Assembly (NCBI GenBank): GCA_963580455.1
Contig: OY756962.1
Location: 22,519,001 to 22,583,000, forward strand
Source of the DNA: Euonymus europaeus
Taxonomy: Eukaryota > Streptophyta > Magnoliopsida > Celastrales > Celastraceae
Length of the DNA: 64,000 nucleotides
Direction of reading: 5' to 3'
Shown here: in pieces, positions 35,288-44,350 of the stretch
Layout of the letters: every line of letters starts with the position of its first letter
Numbering within the stretch: the stretch's first letter is position 1
The notes under the pieces: model-generated
Databases searched by the model: none
What the model was told of the DNA's origin: nothing
The model's input: only the letters and a program-made list of their open reading frames with translations
Made by a program: the position numbers and the translations under genes

Positions 35288-36041
35288 CTTTGTTTAAATT
35301 AGCTGTCTGTGCTATAGTCTTTTCATTATTTGTACTTTGTTTTTTTGCGTCTTCTACTTGAAGACATCTTTTGTTCATTGGTTTTCCTCCGCCATTGGTG
35401 AGGGCATATCTATATATCCTGTGGCTAAGCCGTTTCATCAAAAAAAAAATTGAATTGATGTAGTCATACAATCTGATTTGTCAACAATTTCTTCGGCAGG
35501 TAGTTGAATTGTTGCCATTGGTACATCTTCGATCAATTGAGTTACCTTGAAGCTCAGATTCTGTAATTGAGCATCTCTTTCATTTATAGAAATTTTTAGT
35601 TTTATCTCCTTCCTTTTCAGTTGTTCCATCACTGATGGCACAACAAACTAGGTTGTTCCTGGAATTTGAGACAGTTGGCTGGCTCCAACTGTCTGAAATT
35701 TTAAGCAGCCTTTCTCCATGCTTCCCAAACAAAAGGAAATTTGCATTCCCTGTTGTGTCTTTGAGATTGAGGGTCATCTTGTACCTGAAATATACTATTA
35801 GAATAAAATGGATTGACTTTATGTTTATTTACCAACTATAAATGAGAGTATTACCATGGGACAGGCAAGCTCTGTAGTGGACCGCACCTTCTGCATGATA
35901 ATTGGCCGTCATAATTGTTTACACCAGCTTTGCATTTTGCGCATGCGTTATACCACCAACCGCCAGAACTGTCTATATTTGCAATCATTGCCTCCAGATA
36001 GAATACTTTGTTCTACAAGTCAATATTTTTTTTGTATGTTA

Positions 36042-36485
36042 TGTTGAATCTTCTAGAAAGTAGGTGGCATGTTCTAAGTCAATTTAATAGTTGGGTAGAA
36101 ACCAACTAATAGTTGGGTAGAAACCAACTAATATTTGCCTCCATCTATGCCTATATAAGGCATGCAATCTCTACTTCATTTGACACACAAAATCAAAGTA
36201 ACAAAGAAGGAGAAGGTGAGAGTGAGAGAAAGAGAGGTTTTGAGTTGAGAGTGTTTTAGTTTTTCTCCTAGTTTCAAGAGAGAGTGTCATTGTTCTCTCC
36301 TTGTTAAATTAGAGAGAAGGTTGTAATCATTTACTCCATAGTGAATTCTTCTATACCGGTCCGTGGTTTTTACCCTGTTCATTAGGGGTTTTCCACGTAA
36401 AATCTGTGTGTCCAATTTCGCCTTTATTATTTCAAGTTCATTGGAAGCTGCAATCCTGCTCGATCCGGACCGTCAATTTACAACA
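36042..36485 (+). repeat. 5' LTR of the copia element
   Basis: 444 bp. Includes a 22-bp tandem repeat in U3 and a CTATATAAGG promoter box at 36,151. Identical to the 3' LTR by eye. Confidence 0.95.
36086..36129 (+). promoter_or_regulatory. Tandem palindromic repeat in copia U3
   Basis: Two head-to-tail copies of a 22-bp unit, each with the palindrome AGTTGG-N6-CCAACT in its middle, lie about 25 bp before the TATA box (36,151). Position and form resemble the repeated activator boxes in U3 of Tnt1-type elements. The same pair is in the 3' LTR (40,847-40,890). The regulatory role is inferred. Confidence 0.6.
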
Positions 36486-36784
36486 AGTGGTATCGAAGCT
36501 ATTGGTTGGTTCGGGAATTGCTTGTTCTCTTGAAAATCTGAGTATGCTCTGTGGTTGCAGCATTGTCTGACCTTCCACATCAGAAAAGTTTTCTTGAGAT
36601 TTTTGATCAAGTATTCATGGTACGGTTGTGTGGAAGTACTATCTAAAAGAAGTTCTGTCTAGGAAAGTGCGGTTATTTAATTGTGCGCCGTTTTAAACGG
36701 AAGGCCCCCACTCTTTCCTGGGAACTAATTTGGAGGTACTATTCACGGTACTGTTCACAAAGTACTTGATTGTGATAAAAAGCA

Positions 36785-39700
36785 ATGGCAGCGAAACATG
36801 AAATTGAGAAGTTCAATGGGAGTAATTTCTCATTGTGGAAATTGAAGATTAAGGCTATCTTGAGAAAAGATAACTGTCTGGCGGCTATTGATAATAAGCC
36901 CACTGGAGTCACAGATGAAAAGTGGAGTGAAATGGATGGCACCGCAATTGCCAATCTTCATTTGGCATTATCTGATGGTGTACTTTCAAGTATAGAAGAA
37001 AAGAAAACTGCAAAGGAAATCTGGGATCATCTCACCAAACTATATGAGACGAAGTCTCTCCACAACAAGATTTTTCTGAAGAGGAAACTCTACACTCTTC
37101 GTATGATTGAATCTACTTCGGTGACAGAGCACATCAACTCATTGAATACTATGTTTTCTCAACTCACATCGTTGGGATATAAAGTAGAACCAGTTGAACG
37201 TGCGGAACTTCTACTCCAAAGTCTACCAGACTCATATGATCAACTCATCATCAACCTCACTAACAATGTTCTCACGGAATACCTAGTCTTTGATGATATT
37301 GCCGCTGCTATTCTGGAAGAAGAAAATAGGCGCAAAAACAAGGAGGACAGGTTGGCCGGTTCACATCAAGTTGAGGCTTTAACGATGGAAAGAGGGAGAC
37401 CAATGGAACGTGGCTCAAGTGGGAGCCAAAATCATGGCAGGTCCAAATCAAGGAGTAAGAAGAATTTTAAATGCTACTTTTGTGGCAAGAAAGGACACCT
37501 GAAGAAGGATTGTTGGAAGAAGAAGAACGAAGAGAAGAACTCTCAAGGAAATGTGGCAAGTACCCCAGATGATGGTGAAATTTTATATATTGAAGCAATG
37601 CCAATCACAGAAGGTGAAAGGAACTTTAGTGATACCTGGATTATTGATTCAGGTGCTACATGGCACATGACCTCACAAAGAGAATGGTTTCATCAGTATA
37701 AACCAATCTCAGGAGGATCAGTGTTCATGGGTAATGATCACATCCTGAAGATTGTCGGCATTGGAACCATCAAACTAAAAATGTATGATGGGACTGTTTA
37801 CACTATCAAGGAGGTGCGACATGTGGAGGGCCTGAGGAAGAATCTATTGTCTTTGGGACAAATAGATAGTCTCGGTTACAAGATCCAAACTCAAGATGGG
37901 ATAATGAAAATTATTCGGGGCGCACTTGTGGTTATGAAGGCAGAAAAGCTGAATTCAAATTTATACAAGCTAAAGGGAGAAACTATACTTGAAGCAGAAG
38001 CATCTGTTGTATCAAGTAGTTCAAAAGATGAACCTGCAATGAAGTGGCATCTCAAACTCGGACATATGTCTGAACGAGGATTGAGAATTCTTTCCGAGAA
38101 GAATTTACTCCCTGGTCTTACAAAGGTGTCATTACCCTTTTGTGAGCATTGTGTTACAAGTAAGCAGAATAGATTGAAATTCAGTCTATCCAGTTCCAGA
38201 AGCAAGGATATTCTAGAACTGATTCACTCTGATGTGTGGCAAGCACCGGTGATATCTCTGGGAGGAGCAAAATACTTTGTCTCATTTATAGATGATTATT
38301 CCAGAAGATGTTGGGTGTATCCTATCAAGAGGAAGATGGATGTGTTTCCAGTCTTCAAAATATTCAAAGCCCGGGTGGAACTTGAATCTGGTAAAAGGAT
38401 CAAGTGTTTGAGGTCTGATAATGGAGGAGAATACACTGGCGATGAGTTTGATGTTTTCTGTAATAAAGAAGGCATCAAAAGACAGTTCACTACAGCATAC
38501 ACTCCTCAACAAAATGGAGTGGCAGAGCGGATGAACAGAACCTTGTTAGAAAGAACAAGGGCAATGTTGAGAACTGCAGGCCTAGCAAAAGGCTTCTGGG
38601 CAGAGGCAGTCAAAACCGTCTGTTATCTGATAAATCGGTCACCTTCGACTGCAATTGAATTGAAGACACCGATGGAGATGTGGATGGGTAAACCAACTGA
38701 TTATTCAAAACTCTATACATTTGGAAGTGTTGTGTATGTGATGTTCAATGCCCAAGAAAGAACGAAGTTGGATCCAAAATCCAGGAAATGTATATTCTTG
38801 GGGTATGCTGATGGAGTTAAGGGGTATCGCCTATGGGATCCCACTGCCCATAAGGTTATTATCAGCAGGGATGTTATCTTTATAGAAGATAAACTCAAAG
38901 ATAAAAGTGATGATAGCACGGAAAAAGAAAATTCAGAGACTACAATAGTTCAGACGGAAAATAAGTCTGAGAACGAAGTTGCTTCTGAAGCAGCGCCAGA
39001 GCATGAGGTAGAAGAACATGTTGAGTCCGAGACTCAAGTTGAGGCTCCTACCGAGGTTCCAGAAATTCGACGGTCAACTCGAGAGAAAAGACTGCCAGTT
39101 TGGCACTCAGAATATGTTACGGAGTGCAATGTTGCATACTGTCTTTTAACGGAGGATGGAGAGCCATCAACTTTCCATGAAGCTAGAAACAGTTCAGATG
39201 CATCTCTGTGGATGACAGCAATGCAGGAGGAGATTGAAGCTCTCCATAAAATCAACACTTGGAATCTTGTACCATTGCCACGTGGAAGAAAAGCCATTGG
39301 TAACAAATGGGTTTACAAGATCAAGCGAGATAGCAATGATCAGGTGGAGCGATATCGTGCTCGATTGGTGGTGAAAGGATATGCTCAGAAAGAAGGCATT
39401 GACTTCAACGAGATATTTTCTCCGGTGGTTCGACTTACAACAGTCAGAGTAGTCCTGGCTATGTGCGCTACATTTGACTTACATTTGGAGCAGTTAGATG
39501 TTAAAACTGCATTTCTTCATGAAGAACTTGAAGAAGAAATTTATATGCTTCAACCAGAAGGTTTTGCCGAAGAAGCCAAGGAGAACTTGGTTTGCAGGTT
39601 GAACAAATCTCTGTATGGTCTCAAACAGGCGCCGAGATGTTGGTATAAGAGATTTGATTCCTTCATTATTAGCCTTGGGTACAATAGACTCAGTTCAGAC

Positions 39701-40723
39701 CATTGTACGTACTACAAAAGGTTTGAGGGAGATAATGACTTCATTATCTTGTTGTTGTACGTGGATGACATGTTGGTAGCAGGCCCCAACAAAGATCGTA
39801 TCCAAGAATTAAAGGCACAGTTGGCTAGGGAATTTGATATGAAGGATCTGGGACCAGCAAACAAGATTCTAGGGATGCAAATTCACCGAGACAGAAATAG
39901 CAGAAAGATTTGGCTTTCACAAAAGAATTATTTGCAAAAGATCTTGCGGCGTTTCAACATGCAAGGTTGCAAGCCAGTTTCTACCCCACTTTCTGCTAAT
40001 TTTAAGTTATCCTCAAGTATGTGTACTAGCAATGAAGCAGAGAGGATGGAGATGTCTCGAGTACCGTATGCATCAGCAGTGGGGAGTTTAATGTTCGCTA
40101 TGATATGTACAAGACCAGACATTGCACAAGCAGTGGGAGTGGTTAGTCGATATATGGCGAATCCTGGTAAAGAGCATTGGAATACTGTGAAGAGGATTCT
40201 GAGATACATCAGAGGAACCTCAGATGCTGCATTATGTTACAGAGGATCCGAATTTACTGTCAGGGGTTATGTGGATTCAGATTTTGCAGGGGACCTTGAT
40301 AAAAGGAAATCTACTACAGGCTATGTGTTTACACTTGCAGGAGGAGCTGTAAGCTGGGTTTCAAAATTGCAAACTGTTGTGGCTCTGTCTACAACAGAAG
40401 CAGAATATATGGCAGCTACACAAGCTTGCAAGGAAGCTATTTGGTTACAAAGGTTATTGGAGGAGCTCGGGCACAAACAAGAGAAAATTATTTTGTTTTG
40501 TGACAGTCAGAGTGCCTTGCATATTGCAAGGAATCCGGCCTATCATTCAAGAACGAAGCGCATAGGAGTTCAATATCACTTTGTTCGTGAAGTAGTGGAA
40601 GATGGAAGTGTGGATATGCAAAAGATTCACACAGATGAAAACCTAGCAGATGTGATGACCAAACCGATCACCACTGACAAGTTTCAATGGTGTAGATCCT
40701 CATATGGTCTAGCGGATACGTAA
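36785..40723 (+). CDS. Copia Gag-Pol polyprotein, 1312 aa, intact
   Basis: One open frame from ATG to stop. Order: Gag (1-about 220, UBN2-type), zinc knuckle CYFCGKKGHLKKDC near 229-242, protease with IIDSGATWHM near 286, integrase zinc part (HLKLGHM...CEHC, near 420-460), integrase core with D in HSDVW near 481, D in RSDNGGEY near 544 and E in NGVAERMNRTL near 582, reverse transcriptase with YVDDM near 992, and RNase H with SDFAGD near 1164 and STTEAEYMA near 1202. The order integrase before RT defines Ty1/copia. No stop or frame change is seen in the whole length. The start follows the LTR by 299 nt. Confidence 0.96.
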   Translation: MAAKHEIEKFNGSNFSLWKLKIKAILRKDNCLAAIDNKPTGVTDEKWSEMDGTAIANLHLALSDGVLSSIEEKKTAKEIWDHLTKLYETKSLHNKIFLKRKLYTLRMIESTSVTEHINSLNTMFSQLTSLGYKVEPVERAELLLQSLPDSYDQLIINLTNNVLTEYLVFDDIAAAILEEENRRKNKEDRLAGSHQVEALTMERGRPMERGSSGSQNHGRSKSRSKKNFKCYFCGKKGHLKKDCWKKKNEEKNSQGNVASTPDDGEILYIEAMPITEGERNFSDTWIIDSGATWHMTSQREWFHQYKPISGGSVFMGNDHILKIVGIGTIKLKMYDGTVYTIKEVRHVEGLRKNLLSLGQIDSLGYKIQTQDGIMKIIRGALVVMKAEKLNSNLYKLKGETILEAEASVVSSSSKDEPAMKWHLKLGHMSERGLRILSEKNLLPGLTKVSLPFCEHCVTSKQNRLKFSLSSSRSKDILELIHSDVWQAPVISLGGAKYFVSFIDDYSRRCWVYPIKRKMDVFPVFKIFKARVELESGKRIKCLRSDNGGEYTGDEFDVFCNKEGIKRQFTTAYTPQQNGVAERMNRTLLERTRAMLRTAGLAKGFWAEAVKTVCYLINRSPSTAIELKTPMEMWMGKPTDYSKLYTFGSVVYVMFNAQERTKLDPKSRKCIFLGYADGVKGYRLWDPTAHKVIISRDVIFIEDKLKDKSDDSTEKENSETTIVQTENKSENEVASEAAPEHEVEEHVESETQVEAPTEVPEIRRSTREKRLPVWHSEYVTECNVAYCLLTEDGEPSTFHEARNSSDASLWMTAMQEEIEALHKINTWNLVPLPRGRKAIGNKWVYKIKRDSNDQVERYRARLVVKGYAQKEGIDFNEIFSPVVRLTTVRVVLAMCATFDLHLEQLDVKTAFLHEELEEEIYMLQPEGFAEEAKENLVCRLNKSLYGLKQAPRCWYKRFDSFIISLGYNRLSSDHCTYYKRFEGDNDFIILLLYVDDMLVAGPNKDRIQELKAQLAREFDMKDLGPANKILGMQIHRDRNSRKIWLSQKNYLQKILRRFNMQGCKPVSTPLSANFKLSSSMCTSNEAERMEMSRVPYASAVGSLMFAMICTRPDIAQAVGVVSRYMANPGKEHWNTVKRILRYIRGTSDAALCYRGSEFTVRGYVDSDFAGDLDKRKSTTGYVFTLAGGAVSWVSKLQTVVALSTTEAEYMAATQACKEAIWLQRLLEELGHKQEKIILFCDSQSALHIARNPAYHSRTKRIGVQYHFVREVVEDGSVDMQKIHTDENLADVMTKPITTDKFQWCRSSYGLADT

Positions 40724-40802
40724 GCAAGCATGGAAGGACTAGTATAGAAAGAGTGGTGTGGAGACGTGATAGAATCTCAATCAAGTCTCCAAGTGGGAGA
40801 AA

Positions 40803-41246
40803 TGTTGAATCTTCTAGAAAGTAGGTGGCATGTTCTAAGTCAATTTAATAGTTGGGTAGAAACCAACTAATAGTTGGGTAGAAACCAACTAATATTTGCC
40901 TCCATCTATGCCTATATAAGGCATGCAATCTCTACTTCATTTGACACACAAAATCAAAGTAACAAAGAAGGAGAAGGTGAGAGTGAGAGAAAGAGAGGTT
41001 TTGAGTTGAGAGTGTTTTAGTTTTTCTCCTAGTTTCAAGAGAGAGTGTCATTGTTCTCTCCTTGTTAAATTAGAGAGAAGGTTGTAATCATTTACTCCAT
41101 AGTGAATTCTTCTATACCGGTCCGTGGTTTTTACCCTGTTCATTAGGGGTTTTCCACGTAAAATCTGTGTGTCCAATTTCGCCTTTATTATTTCAAGTTC
41201 ATTGGAAGCTGCAATCCTGCTCGATCCGGACCGTCAATTTACAACA
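40803..41246 (+). repeat. 3' LTR of the copia element
   Basis: 444 bp, same sequence as the 5' LTR, then the TGTTA duplication. Confidence 0.95.
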
Positions 41247-44119
41247 TGTTATAGATATGTCCAATAAATAAGGAAGATGTGAATTTAAATTGAGGTTGTA
41301 CCGCATCAGCAGTTCGGTCCAACAGAAGAAGTTCAGAGATAGTTTTTGTGTCAGTAATTTGTTCCATCCTTCCAAGCAGTGGCCGTTGCATTTCCTCATC
41401 CAGGTATGTAATGTCACTTGGGTGCTCAATGCTTTACAAAGGTTTTTTAATCAGAATTAGTAGTTTCTCGAATTTGCATCTAAATAATATTTGAATTATT
41501 TAATAATTTATCTTGCTTCGAATGCGTTGACCTCAGGTATGCTGAGATTGATATATATTCTTGTAGCTGAGGTGCTTGAAAGTGTAGTTTCACCTGTGTT
41601 TTTGAATACATTTTTTCATAATTTTTTTTTATTTAGTTTATAAATTAAATGAATTTAAGAAGCAGAAGTTGCTACCTTTATATGACCTCACAGACAATGA
41701 GGTTAGTACAACAATGGTTGATCTATTATCTTGTTGTTCCACTGTTTGGTGTGGATCAAATCCCTCTGCAGTAGTTCCCCACAATGTAATATTTATTTTC
41801 CTTTCACTGCAGATGAATGATTAAAGAGTGAATTTCTCATTCAATGTGTTTTAACGTTTCATGTATAGTAATCTTTAAAAATACCTGCTAGTCTTAATCT
41901 GCAGTGTTTTAGGGACCAACCTTCCAGTTGTGTAAGTTTCTCCAATTTTGGTAACAAACAGTAAGAGGCCCACTATATCTGGATATTTGAATCATTTGTA
42001 AGAATACATAATAAGAAGGAAAAATGGTGTAAATAACAATTGTTCGTTACCTGTTAAATGAACATCATTGTTTCATCCTCGTTTATGAAACTGAAGAAGT
42101 TTTTTGGGATATCAGTTTGTGTTTCCAGCAACTCTTTCATCACTGTCCATGTTCCTACTTGTATCATAGCATCATTCTGACACACCCTAAATTTATTCGT
42201 AGCAGAACAAACCATAAAGTTGGCGATATCATATATTTTCCCTTCCACCAATATCTCTTTAATTCTAGGAGCGTCTTCCTTTCTCATAGAACCATGTATA
42301 CCTCTGCCCTGCATAGTTTAAGATTTTTTGTTTACTAACTTGTTAAACAGATAAGTTATTTATGTATGCTATAGCTTCAACTTACTTGTAGCAAGAAGTC
42401 AAGACTCATAAGGTGGTTTTGCATGTTTGGATTCGTAGAGTTCCAAATCCTGGCTATTCTACACCTGATTTTGTAGCCACGCTGCCCAATCTGTAGCTCA
42501 GATATTGGTGTATGTTCCATCTTTCCACAGTCTGCAATGATGAAGCTAGCTGTTTTAATGATTCTATATATACGATATTTGGAAGAAAAAAAATCATGCA
42601 GTGTCAAATGAAGTGGGGTAATAATTACATGTGATAAATTATATACCTTTTTAGAGCTCATCAAATATTTCTTGATAGACAATAACATGAACACTGATTG
42701 AGAAGACATTAAATATCCCAGCACCAAGTGCCTAAAAACCTAAGATGTGTAAAGTAATCCAACAGAACGACATGGATAGGTAGGCACTACCCATTTTGGA
42801 GAGCACATTAACTTAACTATATTAGCTAAACACCCAAACAAATCCATAATATTTTAGAAACAAAAAAAACGTACATTAGCAGCGCAATAGATTAGAAGAG
42901 AAACAAAGTACAGCTAATAGCACTACGGAAAGCACAACTGTGCAATGAAAGAGTACATAGTTTCTTAAAAATCATAGCAACTATACTATAAATTAAAAGA
43001 AAGTATAACACCAGATTACGAAGAAGCTAATTAGGTTATTGAGTATTTGCGTAAGTGAATAAACAAAGTTATAATTCTTGATTAAAATTCAAGCTCGCAC
43101 ATGTGAAACACTCAAACAGTGGCAATACCAGTTTGTTTTTAAAAAAGCAGGAAAAAATGAAAGACAAATTACGAATTAATATAACAATTAAGAATAGGAA
43201 ATACCAAGTTCAAACCTCAGAGTAGATGAAGGTAAGTGGTAAATCACGTCGTTCACCCGTTCAAATTCCGATAACACAAAACAGAGACAAGCGAATTTAG
43301 TGTGCGAAATTGTCGATAACTTGGGCAGACCTAAAAGAGGAAGGATTCATGGAGATAAAGTTAAGTGATCAACGATTGGGATTGAAGAACCAACGATTGG
43401 AATTTGACAAATGATATAGGTTGGGAAGAAGGCGTACGAAAGAAGAGAGCGGTGACCGACTTGACAGATGCATGAATGTACCGTTTGGGATCGCTTGACA
43501 AAACTGAGATTGTTGAATGGCCAGATTTGCAAGTCATGGATAGATCGTAACGGTCAGGAATAACAATGGCTGACGGAGACGCGCGCGGGTAGGAGGGATG
43601 TTTCGGGACTCCCACAGGAAGGCCGCATTTGCACGGTCTTTATAATTCTAGTAATAGACTAGTAATAGATATTGCAACTTAGTGAACTAAAGTTGTAGAT
43701 TATTACAAACTGATAATTCGGGGAGATTTTTAGAGCTTTAGATTACTAAAAGTAATCTGCCTAAGTTACCAACTTGGAGCAAATTTGAATTTTAAATACT
43801 AGATTGCAATTTAGAAAATTCTTACAAAAGTATAATTAAAGAATTAAAGAATAGAAAGATGGCTTGGGACGGTCTTAGATCCTCCCACTCTTCGGTCCAT
43901 CCTCATCCACCTCCTCCATGACCGTCAGATCGTTAAAGAATGAAAAGTCATTTAAATTTTTATTAAAAAAATTAACACTACATGAGAGGGATGGATAACG
44001 TCCACTCTTTTAGGGGTGGATTTCAGAAAATCCCTTAGTTCAGGTGGTGGTGGTGGAGATGCTCACTTTTATGATATGAATATGAATACAGTGGTGATAT
44101 ATATCCCAAGGTTAAACAA

Positions 44120-44350
44120 TTCATTCCATTGTAACATTTTCTCATTTCATTGTAATATCGTAGTTTTATAATGGAATATCATATTACATTGTAAATGTAC
44201 AATGAAATATAATGTTATAATGAAATATTACAATAGAATAGGATATTTCATTGTAATTGTACAATGAAATATCATATACAATTAAATAATAATAATGAAA
44301 TATCATATTTCATTATAAATTTATGATAGAATATTATAATGTAATGAGCT
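44120..44350. repeat. AT-rich stretch of short inverted units
   Basis: Units of the form CATTGTAA, TACAATGAAATAT and ATAATGAAATAT alternate in both orientations, so the single strand could fold in several ways. It may be a decayed MITE; no end or target duplication was identified. Confidence 0.45.

Larger units (their letters stand above)
28929..35449 (+). mobile_element. L1-clade LINE, near full length, 13-bp TSD
   Basis: The element ends in a short A-tail (35,440-35,449). A perfect 13-bp duplication TTGAATTGATGTA flanks it (28916-28928 and 35450-35462). It has a 5' leader, ORF1 (RRM and DUF4283-type) and ORF2 (endonuclease, reverse transcriptase, zinc region, RNase H). Three frame changes were seen (two in ORF1, one before the end of ORF2), so it is probably no longer active but young. 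It sits in the last exon of the Helitron RPA gene. Confidence 0.93.
36042..41246 (+). mobile_element. Complete Ty1/copia retrotransposon with identical LTRs, 5.2 kb
   Basis: LTRs 36042-36485 and 40803-41246 are both 444 bp; by eye every base is identical. They start TGTTG and end CAACA, and TGTTA is duplicated at the borders (36037-36041, 41247-41251). A primer site TGGTATCGAAGC follows the first LTR and a purine tract AAGTGGGAGAAA precedes the second. It encodes one intact polyprotein. All parts needed for movement are present, so it inserted recently and may still be competent. It resembles the Tnt1 group. Confidence 0.97.
28862..42520 (-). pseudogene. RPA1-like OB-fold protein of the Helitron, interrupted
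   Basis: Autonomous plant Helitrons often encode an RPA70-like single-strand DNA-binding protein beside Rep/helicase. Here exons read on the minus strand: 42386-42520 (starts MEHTPISELQIGQ), 42054-42308 (IHGSMRKEDAPRIKEILVEG, YDIANFMVCSATNKF), about 41885-41982 (VGLLLFVTKIGETYTTGR), about 41660-41806 (RKINITLWGTTAEGF), about 41300-41410 (TISELLLLDRTADA), about 35885-36015 (zinc ribbon, CAKC and CRRC) and about 35460-35790 (YKMTLNLKDTTGNANFLLFG, VPSVMEQLKRKEIKLK), with the last codons at 28862-28928 ending NKRKR-stop. Damage: an in-frame TAA at the end of exon 2, a frame change near 35,645-35,660, copia inserted in the intron before the zinc-ribbon exon, and LINE inserted in the final exon. 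Confidence 0.75.
28061..43669 (-). mobile_element. Helitron carrying an RPA1-like gene, split by LINE and copia insertions
   Basis: On the minus strand the element starts with TCTATTACTAG (from 43,669) directly after a host A, and ends in CTAG (28,061-28,064) directly before a host T. A hairpin CCCGAGGC-gaa-GCCCGGG lies about 11 nt before the CTAG end. These are standard Helitron ends and insertion rule. Removing the LINE and copia with their duplications leaves about 3.9 kb (28061-28928, 35463-36041, 41252-43669). The only gene is an RPA1-like single-strand-binding protein; no Rep/helicase was found, so it is non-autonomous. Both outer insertions post-date it. Confidence 0.8.

Noticed and set aside
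43651..43657. Inner TCTATTACTAG copy as the Helitron 5' end
   Set aside because: The inner copy is preceded on the minus strand by G, while the outer copy follows A as the Helitron insertion rule requires.
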